Assembly: GCF_024339025.1 (NCBI RefSeq)
Contig: NZ_CP101415.1
Coordinates: 620,001 to 684,000, forward strand
Length of the DNA: 64,000 nucleotides
Source of the DNA: Mycoplasma bradburyae
GTDB lineage: Bacteria > Bacillota_I > Bacilli_A > Mycoplasmatales > Mycoplasmoidaceae
Reading direction: 5' to 3'
Part shown: positions 35,571 through 48,207 of the stretch, piece by piece
Layout: each line of letters starts with the position of its first letter
Numbering within the stretch: the stretch's first letter is position 1
Notes under the pieces: generated by a model
Seen by the model: only the letters and a program-made list of their open reading frames with translations
What the model was told of the DNA's origin: nothing
The model's database searches: none
Program-made: the position numbers and the translations under genes

Positions 35571-35614
35571 TAAAAAATAAAAAATAAGAAGTTCGGACTA
35601 AAACTTCTTATTTT
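35571..35614 (-). terminator. Terminator of eno
   Basis: A 13-bp stem (35581-35593 with 35602-35614, arms AAAATAAGAAGTT/AACTTCTTATTTT) followed on the minus strand by TTATTTTTTA, 25 bp after the eno stop. Confidence 0.85.
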
Positions 35615-35638
35615 GGTAATCTAATCTATTGATAAGAA

Positions 35639-37027
<1,389 letters not shown>

Positions 37028-37160
37028 TTTATTATTTTCTTCTTTTTTTATATTCTTTTATATATTTATTTTATAAAAATATAAAAGCAAAAACAAATAA
37101 ATTAAAAAGAACCAAAAAAAATTTTAGTTTTTATAATCTTCTATTTTTAAAATTGACATT

Positions 37161-37199
37161 AATAATAAAAATAAAGAGCGAATTATTTTGCTCTTTATT
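37161..37199 (-). terminator. Terminator overlapping the end of the N/Q-rich membrane protein gene
   Basis: Stem AATAAAGAGC/GCTCTTTATT (37170-37179 with 37190-37199) overlaps the stop codon at 37195 and is followed on the minus strand by TTTTATTATT. Confidence 0.8.
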
Positions 37200-38664
37200 T
37201 TTTTACATTCTTCAATAACTCTTTTAATAGTTTTGAATCCTTTTCTTGTTGGTTATCAACGCCTATTCCTACTGGTAAATCATCATCGTTGTTTTGTTGG
37301 TTGTTATTATTTGGGTTTGGTGTTGCAAACGGCGTTTTGAATTTAAAGATATTCTTATAAAGATCACCAGGGTTTATATTATTAGTGTTTGTTTGTTGAG
37401 AAGAATTAACTGATTGCGTTTGATTATTAGCTTGATTTTGTCCATCAAATGATTTAGTTGGTGTATTGATTTTTTTAATAATATCTTTCAAGCTTGATGT
37501 TGGGTTAATGTTGTTATTAACTTCTTGAGAATTTATTGTTTGTTGTGCTGGTGTTGGATTAACATTAAAACTTTGGGTATTATTAACATTAACATTATGA
37601 GTTTGATTAATATTATTTTGATTAGGGTATGTTTGTGTATAAGCTTGAGTTGATTTGGTATCTGGATTAGGATTAATGCTGTTGTTAGCATACATTTTTT
37701 TGAATAAAGAATCTAGATTAGGATTAGTTGCAGGTTGCGGTGTTTGTTGAGTTGTTTGGTTGTTATTTATCGAATCATTAACATTGTTTTGGTCAATATT
37801 AATATTCTCTTTAACATTAACATTAGGTTTAGTTGCTTTTTGCTTAATAACTTCAACAACTTTTTCATTGAGTTCTTCTTCTTGTTCATTAAGAATCGTC
37901 AACTTATTTTTATCTTCTTTAGCTTTTAGTTTTTCTTGCAAAACTAATTCTTTAACCAACGGTCTGATTGCTCTTGTGATCTTATAAAAAGAAGTAAATA
38001 CATGGTATTGAACAACAAACACACTGTATATTAATAAGCTAGCTAATAATAATGTCGGTGATAATGTAAAGAAGATTCCAAGAATTGCACTTAATAAAGT
38101 TTTTTGACTGATAATTGCTCCTTGGTTAATTTCGTCAAAAAACTTTCCGATCGGTACTGTGCGATTGTATAGTTTATTGAAATTAGCATACACCCCAAAA
38201 CCTGAAACGATAAATAATAATGACAAGGATAAACAAATTAAAACGATTGCATTAATAAAATTAAAACTTCGTTTAATTAATTTAATCGGCGTGATGACCT
38301 TTTTAAAATTTAATAAGTAATTACACCTAAGAACAAAGCCAATTTCACAAATTAATGTCGTTAATGATAATACAAAAAAAGCTAAGTTGACACTCCAGCC
38401 ATTATTAACTTTATCTAACATCATAGATGTATCAACACTATTGTTTATATCAGTATTATTAAATGCTGATCAAACAATATAAAAAACATTACAAGCTAAA
38501 ACTAATACAAAAAATGCTGTAAAAGTAAGAAAAACAAAACTACTTAGCGATAAGGATAATTGTTTTTTATTTAAAGATCAATGTACCTTTAAATCACCCT
38601 TTTTAACATAAGCTATGTAGTTAGTTAATGTTTCGAATGTTGCTTTATTATTATCATTAACCAT
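37195..38664 (-). CDS. Membrane protein with Asn/Gln-rich cytoplasmic tail, unknown function
   Basis: A 489-residue protein I cannot assign to an enzyme family. The N-terminal ~290 residues contain about four hydrophobic segments (SLSSFVFLTFTAFFVLVLA, WSVNLAFFVLSLTTLICEI, FINAIVLICLSLSLLFIVSG, SAILGIFFTLSPTLLLASLL). The rest is a soluble tail with a short charged coiled coil followed by a long Asn/Gln/Thr/Pro-rich, probably disordered stretch. Its position divergent from the HIT gene recalls the hypothetical gene beside the HIT gene in M. genitalium. The ATG at 38662-38664 is the first in frame; ORF predictions starting at 38424 miss a Trp codon. Confidence 0.65.
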
Positions 38665-38723
38665 ATAATTAATATTATTATTATATTAATATTTGTTTAG
38701 TAATAGATTAAAGAAAATTAAAA

Positions 38724-39134
38724 ATGACTCAATCAAATTGTATTTTTTGCAAAATTATCAACAAAGAAATTGAAGCTAATATTGTTTGCGAAAATGAATT
38801 AGCAATCGCTTTTCTAGATGCTTTTCCTGTGTCTAATGGTCATACATTAGTTATTCCCAAAGCTCATCACAAGGATTTTTCAAGCACACCTAATGAAGAT
38901 ATGCACGCAGTAACTGATCTAGCTCAAGAAGTAATTAAGATCCTAAAAAAATCTAGTTTAGATGTTTATGGATTTAATTATGTATCTAATGAAGGATCAA
39001 TAGCTGGTCAAGAAGTATTTCATTATCACCTTCATATTATACCTAAGTATGCCGCTAAAGAAGGATTTGGCTTTAAGACTAATAAAGTAAATATCTTAGA
39101 TCTTAAAGAAGTAATGGAAAAGATTAAAAACTAA
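38724..39134 (+). CDS. HIT-family nucleotide hydrolase/transferase
   Basis: A 136-residue histidine-triad protein, probably hydrolysing AMP-linked substrates. It begins with the zinc-type CIFCKIINKEIEANIV motif of HinT and carries the histidine triad HYHLHIIP near residue 98. No in-frame TGA. It is transcribed divergently from the membrane protein (59-bp gap) and its stop overlaps the stop of the convergent gene by 3 bp. Confidence 0.94.
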   Translation: MTQSNCIFCKIINKEIEANIVCENELAIAFLDAFPVSNGHTLVIPKAHHKDFSSTPNEDMHAVTDLAQEVIKILKKSSLDVYGFNYVSNEGSIAGQEVFHYHLHIIPKYAAKEGFGFKTNKVNILDLKEVMEKIKN

Positions 39135-39799
39135 AGCTCACTTAAACCAGCTGATGGTTTGGTACTATCTGTTTTTTTAATAGAAGATGATGGATCATCT
39201 TCTATTTTATTTTTATCATTACCATCATTAATACCTATGATTACAGGTTTATCATCGCTATTAACAGGTTTGATTGTGTTGTCAGTGTTATTTTTTCTTT
39301 TCTCAAGATCTAGTTCGATATAAAATCTTGATAAGCGAATAATCGTAAAAGCAATTATTGAAATAAAACCTACAACAGCAATTGAACCATAAATTAACCC
39401 TTTGGTTATATTAAAGTTTTCAATAATCTCATTAGCATTAAGTTTATCGGCTTTATTAGAATAAAAAACGCCTAAGACAACTAATAACATTCCAATCATC
39501 AAATTAGCTAGTGTAATTGAAATACCTGCGATATAAAGCTTGGTGTATTTCTTATCGTAATGGAATTTTTTATAAGGGAAGTCTTTGCTAAAGTATTTAA
39601 TGTCTAAAGCAATAAAACTAACTCCAATCAAACCGCCAATTAAAGCAATAATGATCATTAATTCAGGTTTGATTGATGTTGTTTGATTGTTTATCGGATC
39701 GATGATCTTGATAATCAAAACATTAACAATAAAACCCAAAAAAATAAAGATATTAGCTAAAAAAGTAATGTAATGATTTCTTCATTTACGTAGTTTCAT
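39131..39799 (-). CDS. Four-helix membrane protein, unknown function
   Basis: A 222-residue protein with about four hydrophobic helices (ITFLANIFIFLGFIVNVLII, LMIIIALIGGLIGVSFIAL, LYIAGISITLANLMIGMLLV, GLIYGSIAVVGFISIIAFTI) and a hydrophilic C-terminal tail rich in Asp, Lys and Ser. No recognised domain. It starts 1 bp after the nusB stop, so it belongs to the efp-yqhY-nusB transcript, and ends overlapping the convergent HIT gene. Start ATG 39797-39799. Confidence 0.62.
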
Positions 39800-39800
39800 C

Positions 39801-40193
39801 TTATAAAACCTTGTTAAGAACTGCTGTTATTAAATTGATACTACTAAGATCACCATATTCTTGCATCAACTTAGTTGCTTGAGATATCAATATTGCTTTT
39901 TGAGTTTTAACCGTTTTAGCTTCAGTAATAATCAAATTAAACAAAGCTTTGATCATATAATCAAGACGATTTCAACTTCAGCTTTGTTTTAAATGAGTTG
40001 ATACCAATGATGGGATCTGATTAATATAACCTGTTCAGTTATTTAAAAACGTTTGATCATCTTGATCTTCTAATTGGTTAATTTTATCGTAGATTTGTTC
40101 TAGATTAAGGTCTAATAATAAAGCTTGATAAATAAAAGTTAAACGATCATATCTAATCCGATATTGTGATCTTTTATTGGTTTGATTAGCCAT
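39801..40193 (-). CDS. nusB: Transcription antitermination factor NusB-like
   Basis: A 130-residue all-helical protein. The C-terminal half matches the NusB pattern: WSWNRLDYMIKALFNLIITE (compare W-x-x-x-R-x-x-x-x-x-A-I-L), then ISQATKLMQEYGDLSSINLITAVLNKVL, equivalent to the INEAVELAKKYG...FVNGVLD signature. The family protein binds boxA RNA with NusE during rRNA transcription. Its ATG overlaps the previous stop (TAATG). The order efp, Asp23-type, nusB equals Bacillus efp-yqhY-nusB, which supports the call. Confidence 0.78.
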
Positions 40194-40513
40194 TAGAATT
40201 TTTGAATAAAGTTTATTGAAGTTAATACTAAGCCTAATTCAACATTAATCGCATTAATAATTTGGTTAGATAAATTCTTAATGAAGTCGTTATCGTATTT
40301 CTTCTTAAGATACTTAACATAAATATTAATCTGAGCATTAGTATCATCATAAAAGTGATACAAATCAACTTTTAATAATTCAATCAATTTGTTATTTTCA
40401 AGATAAGAATCAATTTTGTTCTTAATATATTTTAAAAAGGCTTTATCAGTTATCTTGATACTACCAAATTTGTTATATACAAGACTTCTTGTATTAGTTA
40501 GCTCTTGAGACAT
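40193..40513 (-). CDS. Asp23/YqhY-like protein (remote)
   Basis: A 106-residue protein between efp and nusB. Position and the pattern [18 protein letters not shown]...[13 protein letters not shown]...[20 protein letters not shown] agree with the Asp23/YqhY family (helix, then alternating beta strands and an amphipathic helix), though sequence identity is low. The ATG at 40511-40513 is taken; a TTG at 40523 would add four residues. It overlaps the efp end by 20 bp, so translation is coupled. The family is linked to acetyl-CoA carboxylase control in Bacillus; that role cannot hold unchanged in mycoplasmas without fatty acid synthesis. Confidence 0.6.
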   Translation of the reverse strand: MSQELTNTRSLVYNKFGSIKITDKAFLKYIKNKIDSYLENNKLIELLKVDLYHFYDDTNAQINIYVKYLKKKYDNDFIKNLSNQIINAINVELGLVLTSINFIQKF

Positions 40514-41060
40514 ATTTTCCGTCAATTGTTGATACGATTACTTTTTCTTTGGATTTAATGAATTGAGGAACTTCAATTACATAACCAGTTATTAATGTTG
40601 CTTTTTTCAAAGCGTTATTAACACTATTACCTTGAACTGCATCCTCTGCGTATTCGATTTCTACTACTACTTGGTCAGGTAAATTAACCCCAAGGATTTC
40701 GTCTTCATAACGCATAATTGATACTTCAGTACCTTCGCTAATAAAGTTCTTTTCGTATTCTAGTAACTTACTAGGTACTTCTACTTGTTCGTATGTTTCA
40801 TTGTTCATGAAAACAAAGCTGTTTTGATCTTGATAAACAAAAGACATCTTTTGTTTTTCAATTGTTGCTTGTTCAAGTTTCATACCAGTCATTACTTCAG
40901 TAGTAATAGCTCCAGTACGTAAGTTTTTAACTTTACATTTAACAATCCCTTCGCGCATTGCGGTTTTGTTAAATGAGTTTTCAATAACTAAATATATTTG
41001 GTCATTTAAAAAAATTGTGTGACCACTTCTTAAGTCTTTTGCGTGAATAATTGATGCCAT
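40494..41060 (-). CDS. efp: Translation elongation factor P
   Basis: Relieves ribosome stalling at polyproline. The 188-residue sequence has the three beta-barrel domains: an N-terminal KOW-like domain ([29 protein letters not shown]), the OB domain with [17 protein letters not shown], and the C-terminal domain with [19 protein letters not shown] and [20 protein letters not shown]. The tip loop that normally reads KPGKG is FNKTAMREG, as in related mycoplasmas, so the standard modified Lys or Arg is shifted. First gene of its operon; a promoter must lie in the 90-bp divergent region. Confidence 0.95.
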   Translation of the reverse strand: MASIIHAKDLRSGHTIFLNDQIYLVIENSFNKTAMREGIVKCKVKNLRTGAITTEVMTGMKLEQATIEKQKMSFVYQDQNSFVFMNNETYEQVEVPSKLLEYEKNFISEGTEVSIMRYEDEILGVNLPDQVVVEIEYAEDAVQGNSVNNALKKATLITGYVIEVPQFIKSKEKVIVSTIDGKYVSRAN

Positions 41061-41150
41061 AATTGTTTATGAAATTTTAATATATTGAAATCAGAACAAA
41101 TTTATTTTATTTGATATATAAAATTTAGTGAGAAAGGAAAATAAATTATT

Positions 41151-41249
41151 ATGCTAATTAAAAATGAATGTAAATGTGATTGCATAACAACTAAAAAATG
41201 CATTTGTGAAGACAAATGTGCTTGCGAAGGTTGTCCTTGCACTAAATAA
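41151..41249 (+). CDS. Cysteine-rich metallothionein-like micropeptide
   Basis: A 32-codon gene (start 41151, TAA 41247-41249) missed by length cut-offs. The product has nine Cys at positions 7, 9, 11, 17, 19, 23, 25, 28 and 30, arranged as CKCDC, CIC, CAC and CPC, with Lys, Asp, Glu and Thr between them: the Cys-X-Cys spacing of metallothionein-type metal-binding peptides. It has a strong AGAAAGGAAA ribosome binding site 10 bp before ATG, a TATAAA (41117-41122) about 34 bp upstream, and a private rho-independent terminator. It is divergent from efp. No database family is claimed; metal binding is inferred from cysteine content and spacing. Confidence 0.72.
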   Translation: MLIKNECKCDCITTKKCICEDKCACEGCPCTK

Positions 41250-41287
41250 TTAATTCAATTAAATAACTAAAAGATTAATTTAAATAG

Positions 41288-41323
41288 AAAAGTAGCCCTT
41301 AATGAGTGTTGGGCTACTTTTTT
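41288..41323 (+). terminator. Terminator of the Cys-rich micropeptide gene
   Basis: Stem AAAAGTAGCCC/GGGCTACTTTT with a 12-nt loop and a T run, 40 bp after the stop codon on the plus strand. Confidence 0.88.
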
Positions 41324-41342
41324 AATAGATTTAGTTATTTAA

Positions 41343-41430
41343 TGGCGGAAGCAGTGGGATTCGAACCCACGCACCATTGCTGATCTAACACCTTAGCAGG
41401 GTGTCCTCTTAACCACTTGAGTATGCTCCC
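41343..41430 (-). tRNA. tRNA-Ser (anticodon GCU)
   Basis: An 88-nt class II tRNA: acceptor arms GGGAGCA/TGCTTCC, D-arm ACTCAAGTGGTTAAGAGG, anticodon loop CTGCTAA giving GCT, a long variable arm (TTAGATCAGCAATGGTGC region), T-arm GTGGGTTCGAATCCCAC and encoded CCA (41343-41345). Confidence 0.96.
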
Positions 41431-41461
41431 AAACGTTTTATCTTTGAAATTATAACATTTT

Positions 41462-42016
41462 CTAAGATAAACTGAAAGAAAGAATAATAGAAATTAAAAA
41501 TAAAATTCCATATATCAGAAAAGTTATGTAAAAAACTTTAAATGAAGCCTTATTCTTTTCTTTTGCGTAAGTTAAATAATCTTCATACGTCTTGATATAG
41601 TTACTAGCATTATCATGATCATATAAGAAATCTTTCTTTTCACGTTGTTTTTTTAAACTTAAAAAAATTCCCAGTTTTTTAAATTTAAACTTTAACATCA
41701 TAAAGATATTTTGTCGATTGATAAAACCGATTGCATGGAATAAAAAACCGATTCCACTTGAAATTGTCACTGCGTCAAAGATTTGGGTTTTTTTAGAAAC
41801 TCCGAAACCCCGATTAACAAATAATAAAACAAATAAAACTACAATAACGACAATTAAACAAAAACAAAAACCAAATCAACCCTTAGAGTATTTTAGGTTG
41901 TTTTGGTTAATTGTATTGTTTATCTTTTGATCGGTTAAATCGTTTTTATTTAATTTATTAATGTAACTATTTGAATAGTTGCTATAACCTGTCTTTAGCG
42001 GTTTTGATTTACCCAT
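41462..42016 (-). CDS. Small membrane protein downstream of oppF, unknown function
   Basis: A 184-residue protein with an N-terminal hydrophilic region (~60 residues), a hydrophobic helix FCFCLIVVIVVLFVLLFV, a cytoplasmic segment with KKLGIFLSLKKQREKKDFLY, and a second helix near the end (FYITFLIYGILFLISIILSF). No family recognised. It overlaps the 3' end of oppF by 22 bp, so it is probably translated with the transporter operon, but nothing shows a transport role. Confidence 0.6.
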
Positions 42017-44493
42017 AAATCAAATTGTTCTTTCGTACAGAAAACTTCGTGATTATCAGATACTTTGAAGTATGATGGTTTGTTAATAACTGAGTAATCT
42101 TTATTGTAATTAAATCCTTCATCAAATGAAGCTAGATCTAGGTGAATGTTTGATAACTTAGGAGAAGCTTTCATTAATGATTTAGTATATGGATGGATTG
42201 GGTTTTTAAAGATTTTATCAACACTACCGCGCTCAAGAATTCTACCTCTGTGCATGATGATAACATTGTTACATGCATAATTAACCATCGATAGATCGTG
42301 AGCAATGAATAAAAAGGTAACGCCATGTTTTTCAACCATCTCTTTCATAATATTAACGATCTGAGCTTGGATTGATACATCAAGCGCTGAAATCGGTTCG
42401 TCTGCGATTACAATCTTTGGATCGGTAATTAATGCTCTAGCAATCACAATTCTTTGACGCTGACCACCTGAAAATTCGTGTGGGTATCTGTATGCGTGTT
42501 CTGGCTTTAAACCAACCTGACTAAGCGCGTCAAACACTTTATCACGGATTAAAATTGATCTTAAAGGGAATAAATAAATTCAATTTAATCATTTAGGTAA
42601 TTTTAAAAATAGATTGCGATAAATATTCTTATCTTTATGAACAATCTTATATTCAAAATCAACTGTATCCATTGATTTTAAACGTAGTTTTATCGCACCC
42701 ATTAAAAGACTTACATCTTTTGCTTTTCATTTGTTTTGGTTAGCTAAATCGTGGATTTTTTCATTAACTAATTTTGAAAATCTAAATTTAGTTTTTCTGT
42801 AGTCTTCACGAAGTTTTTTAACTTCTTCTGATAAGTATTCGCGCTTAGATAATACTTCTGGTAATTTGTTTTTGTAATTTTCGATTATTACATCACGTTT
42901 AGTTTTCTTATCAAAAGTATTTCTAATCGCTAACTCAACTTCATTAACTTCGTTTTCTTTATTATTTTTTTGATAAGCAGAATAACTCTTCTTAATCTCT
43001 TGATCTAGTTGATTGATTTCTTTTTTTAAATGATAAACATCAACATTTTTTTCATTAGCAATCTTTTGTGATTCATCTTTGTGATTGTTAATTTCAGTAA
43101 TTATCGCTTTAAAATTATTACTAATTGTTGTTTTTCATTCATCAAAACTATTGTTTATGTATTTGTTTTCAACAATAAACTTATTGTTACTCGCAACAAC
43201 ATCAAGATAAACATTAAATTCTTCTAGTCTTGATAAATCTAATTTCTTGTTGATAACTTTGTGAAGTTGTTTAGCAAGATCAAAATAACAATCAGCTTGT
43301 TTGTAAAAAATATTAGTTTTTAAAATATCTTTTTTTAATTCAATTGAGTAATTAATAACGATATTTACAAGTGGTTCAAAAATATTTCTAAAGTATTCAT
43401 TAATCTTTTCAATTAATAAATCCAATTGTTCTTTTTCAAAGTAACGATCATTCTTAATTGAATTAATAATTCTTAATTCAGATTTTTTTCAGAAATAATT
43501 AATTCCAGCATAAACATAATCAAGCGGATCATTAGCAAATCTCATCTTATGTTTAAAGTTCTTAACTTCAGATTCAACTGTAGTTAATCAACTTAAAAGT
43601 TCAGAAAAGTTTCTAAATAAATAAACTTCGTTAAAGTTACTAATAAGATCTTTAAGTTCTTGTTTTTTATTTTCTTTCTGTTTTTTTAAATCTAATACCT
43701 TTTGCGAGTATTTCAGAACTTTTTCTTTTTGTGCTTGTTCTTGTTTAGCTTGATCAAATTCAAGATCTACTTGTTCGTATTGTTTATTATCATAATCCTT
43801 AATGAAGTTATCTAAAATATTCTTATAATCTGTTAAGTATTTTTTTGATAACTCGATATTGCTCTGAACTTTTTCAGAAATATCGTCCATTAAGAAAACA
43901 ATTTCTTTATATCCGGTATTAAAGTCATTATTAGATAACTTCAATTCACTTAAAGCTTTAAAACCATCATGATAGTTTTGCGCTAGTTTTTTAAAATAAT
44001 TCGATTCATATTCATAAGTTAATGAAAACTCTTTATTCTTGAATGAATAATGAAAATACGGACGGATATAAGTTAGTTTTTTATAAAGTTCTTTAGCTTT
44101 TTTATGAATCATTTTATTGATCATAATCGGCTCAGAAACTAACTTTAAAACTGTCTTGATTGGGTTTAGCGAACTCATTGGATCTTGAAAGATCATCTGA
44201 GCATTTTGATGTAATCAAGATTTATCAGATCTTGAAATCTTTTTATTACCAATTAATCGACCATCAAGATTAATTGAACCTCCGCTAGCTTTATTAAGTC
44301 TAACTAAAGTTTTACCAATTGTTGATTTACCACTACCAGATTCACCAATGATTCCAAAAAAGTCACCTTTATTAACTTTAAATGAAACGTTATTAACAGC
44401 AGTAAAATGCGAACCTCTAGAGTTGAAAACAACTGATAAATCAGCTACATCTAATAAAGTTTGTTGTTCGTTATTATCTTTTTTAGGATTCAT
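41995..44493 (-). CDS. oppF: Oligopeptide ABC transporter ATP-binding protein OppF, long form
   Basis: One of the two nucleotide-binding subunits of the peptide importer. Walker A GESGSGKSTIGKT lies at about residues 46-58 and the Q loop QDPMSSLNP at about 100; the ABC signature EFSGGQRQRIVIARAL and Walker B IVIADEPISALD appear only near residue 675. The ~570 residues between are rich in Lys, Glu and Asn with coiled-coil character. Such oversized OppF proteins are known in M. genitalium and M. pneumoniae, so the insertion is lineage-typical. It starts 1 bp after oppD; many TGA codons encode Trp. Confidence 0.93.
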
Positions 44494-44494
44494 T

Positions 44495-45826
44495 TTATTG
44501 TTTCTCCCTGGTATCGAATACGTTGAATATTACTTCTGGAGTTTTTTCTTCTATTGGTTGTTTTTCTAGTTTAGCTAAAGATTGTTTATAGATTTCAATC
44601 TTTTGCTTAACTAAATCTGGTAATTGAACCTTAGGCGCGTCTGGGTGAAGTAATCAAGTAGCTGCTTTATGTGTTTTAGTGATTTCAACTAACGGAGGTT
44701 GTTGGTTGAAATCAAGTTTTGTTGCATATTCATTTCTAGCAGCAAACGCATCACCTTTAGGTGGAGAAATCAAGTTTGGCGCTGAACCTGGAATTGATTT
44801 TAATTTACCTTCAATTCCTTCATCTGGAATTGAAGAAATTAATGCTCAAGTATATGGATGTCTAGGATCTAAGAAGATATCGTCAATATTACCTTGCTCA
44901 ACAATCTTTCCAGCATACATCACATAAATATACTCACAGAAGTTAGCCACTAAAGCAATGTTATGCGAGATAAAGATAACAGTAACTTTATAAACTTGAT
45001 TAATCTTTTTAATCAAGTCTAGAACCTTAGCTTGGATTGTTACATCTAAAGCTGTAGTTGGTTCATCTGCAATAATTAATTTAGGTCTTGAAGCAATTGC
45101 GATTCCGATAACAATTCTTTGTCTCATCCCCCCTGAGAATTCATGAGGATAGGCATTAACTTTGTTTTTAATATCATTAATACCAATGAATTCAAGGATT
45201 TGATAAATCTTAGCTTTAATAGCTTTAGCGCTCTTTTCATTTTTATAAGCAGCTTTAGCTTTAGCAAGTTTATTATTATAATCAGTTTTTAATTCATCAA
45301 GTTTTTTTAATAGTTCGTTACTAGAAGGTTGTTTATCTAGCTCTTGATCTAGTTTTTGTTTTTCTTCTAAATACTTTTCTTTAATCTCTAAAACTTCTTG
45401 ACGGTATTTTCTTTTTTCAGCAATTACTAATGCTTCTTTAATTTGCGCACCAATCTTTTTAGTTGGATTAAGTGATAACAAAGGATCCTGAGGAATATAA
45501 GTAACATACTCCCCACGTAAACTAGATCAATCTCGGTTTTTAATCTTACTGATATCAATATCATCAAGATTAAGGTTATCAGCAACAGTTTTGGAATTAT
45601 CATTAAAACCAATTAAGGATTTAACACATACAGATTTACCGCTACCAGATTCACCAATAATACCTATGATCTGACCTTTTCTTGCTGAGATATTAACACC
45701 TCTTACAGCTTGAAGCATACCATCTTTGGTTTTAAAAGAAACATTTAAATTTCTTATATCAAGCATGAAGTTTTCTTTTAGTTTCTTATCTTCGTTGGTT
45801 ATTAAATAACGTTTTTTTAATTGCAT
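44495..45826 (-). CDS. oppD: Oligopeptide ABC transporter ATP-binding protein OppD
   Basis: Second ATPase of the importer, 443 residues. Walker A GESGSGKSVCVKS at about 57-69, Q loop PQDPLLSLNP near 120, signature EFSGGMRQRIVIG near 250, Walker B LIIADEPTTALD and the H-loop VIFISHN. An ~80-residue Lys/Glu-rich coiled-coil insertion sits between Q loop and signature, a smaller version of the OppF insertion. The C-terminus has the oligo-APP domain of peptide ABC ATPases (GSAPNLISPPKGDAFAARN) minus the usual cysteine. Its ATG overlaps the oppC stop (TAATG). Confidence 0.94.
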
Positions 45827-46965
45827 TATTTTCTACCTATAATTCTTGGGTCTACTGCGTCATTAATTGCGTTAGCAATGATTTGTAATGAAATCGTAAA
45901 TAACGAGAAGATAATGATCGGTGGTAATGATATATGTAATAAATCAGACGAGATGTTTTGGTAAGTCGAAGATAAGATTGTTCCTAATGATAAATCTTGA
46001 GATGATTTTAATCCTAGGAATACTAAACCTGAGTCTACAAAGATAGCTACCGGAATAAAGTTTACGAACATTACAGATAACCTACCTGAGATATTAGGAA
46101 TCATATGAACAAAGATGATTCTTCATTGACTAGCACCTAATGTTCTAGCTGCTTGAATATATTCCGCGTCTTTTGTTTTAACGATGTAAATTCTTGTAAT
46201 TCTAGCTGGACCAGTTCAGTATAGAGAGATTAAAGCAGCATTTAATGAAGCTAGACTTAAATTACCTCCAACATTACCATCAGAACCAACAAAGATTTGC
46301 GCAAGAATAATAATCAAGATTATTGTTGGTAACCCGCTAATGATTTCAACAATTCGCATCATAACTGTATCTACTCATTTACCAGCAAAGCTACCAGAAA
46401 TAGAACCATAGATTACTCCAATGATTGTCGCAAATACAGAAACTATTAAAGCAGAACCTAATGATGTTTGAATTGCTTTTCATAAGTTAGTTCAAACATC
46501 AACACCACCTTGAGTAGTACCAAAGATCGGATAAATATTTCTTAATTGTTCTAAATCATAAGGATGATAAGTAATTTGAACTATACCATTACCAACATCT
46601 TTTTGATCAACAATTACACCATCATACATATACAAGAATACACTTGGTATTCTAGCAATCTTAGTAGGATTTAAACCAAAGATTCTTGGTGGTAGATTGA
46701 AAAAAACATCATCAATTCCAATCGGATTGATCGGATCATAAGGTGAAGCTATCGGAGCAATTATTGATAATAAAATCAAGATAATTAAAAACACCGTAAA
46801 TACAGCTGCTGCTGGGTTTTTAAAAAATCTCTTAATAATATCAACTATATAATTGCTTGGTTTACCAATTACTTGACTTTGTTTATTTAACTGTTCATTA
46901 ACATCAACTCGTTCGAACAATTCTTTATCAAATTGATATTTTGCGCCTAATTCTTGTATTGTCAT
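45826..46965 (-). CDS. oppC: Oligopeptide ABC transporter permease OppC
   Basis: A 379-residue integral membrane permease: N-terminal helix (AAAVFTVFLIILILLSIIAP), an extracellular stretch (about 70-155), then a BPD_transp_1 core of about five helices with the EAA loop YIQAARTLGASQWRIIFVHM. It ends DAVDPRIIGRK, the normal OppC end. A TGA at 46492 is Trp. It starts 9 bp after oppB ends and overlaps oppD by one base. Confidence 0.94.
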
Positions 46966-46974
46966 CTTTTCTTA

Positions 46975-48183
46975 TTAACCTAGCGCTTTCTCTAATATGT
47001 AGATCTTCTTATTTAAAATAATGTATTCAACATTATTTGGTAAATTAAACTTCTTGTTATCTACAAAAACTTTAGTTTTAGATAAGTCATTATTTTCTTT
47101 AATAGATTCTATTAAAGAACTATCCTTATCTTCTGATACAACATAAGCATTTGATTCATTAACCATAGCTCATAGTTTTTTATTTTTATTTCTAGCAATA
47201 CTGTTAGCAATTCATTTAACAAAGATAAACGAATTACCTTCTGCTAGTCTTATTCTTGGATCTACTAATGTGTAGATAACATCTAATACGATTTGCAATA
47301 AGAATGATAATGAAGAGAAGAATAAAACTTGGAATGCTAGCATATTCACTTCATTTTTTTGGATTGCATCAACTAGAATTGAAGCAGTACCTGGAACACT
47401 ATAGAATGTTTCGATAACAAATGAAGATGAAATTAATCCTAGTAATGACGGAACTATAATCGATAAAATTGGGATTGATGCATTTCTTAGTGCGTGTTTG
47501 AAAATAATCGCACAATTAGTAAGTCCTTTTGATTTAGCAGTTTTTATATAGTCTTGTTGTAAAACTTCAACCATTTCATTTCTCATATAGTAAGTCATAC
47601 TAGAAAACCCACCTAATGTTAATGAAAGGATTGGTAATACTAATGATGCTCAGAATTTTCCGACTGTGTAATCATTTGATCCAGGAGCTACAAAGCGAAG
47701 TGGTAGATCTGAATTTCTAAATATAATTAGTAACAACACAGCAATCACAAAGCTTGGTACTGATATAAAGATAACTGAAACTATGTTTAACACCGTATCG
47801 ATTACCTTACCACGATAAACTGCTGATAAAACCCCAAAGCTAATACCTAAGATAATTGATATTACAAATGAAATAGAAGATATCAATAAGGTATTAGGAA
47901 CTTTTTCGAAAAATAATTTACCAATATTAACAGCACCGTTTGAATAGTAAGGTCCTAATGTATGTTCTACGAATAATCCGTAAAGATACTTTCCGTATCT
48001 TACGATAATTGGTTCGTTAAAACCTAAAGCAGCTAAGCGTTGGTTAAACGCTTCTTCTGACTCATTTTGACCTGGTATTATCGGTCTGTATGGTAATAAA
48101 CCTGTTAGTAAATAGGTTATAGTTAAAAGGATGAAAACCGCTAATGCAGCAAAACCTATTCTTTTTAAAATATAAGCTAGCAT
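46975..48183 (-). CDS. oppB: Oligopeptide ABC transporter permease OppB with C-terminal extension
   Basis: A 402-residue permease partner of OppC. It begins MLAYILKRIGFAALAVFILL and contains GKVIDTVLNIVSVIFISVPSF, the EAA loop DYIKTAKSKGLTNCAIIFKHALRN and IETFYSVPGTASILVDAI. The standard family end, LVDPRIRLAEG, comes at about residue 316; a further ~85 hydrophilic residues follow, read through two TGA-Trp codons (47212, 47167), with the segment MVNESNAYVVSEDKDSS. The upstream oppA gene is 139 bp away. Confidence 0.9.
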
Positions 48184-48207
48184 TATTTATCTTTATTAAA
48201 TAAGATT

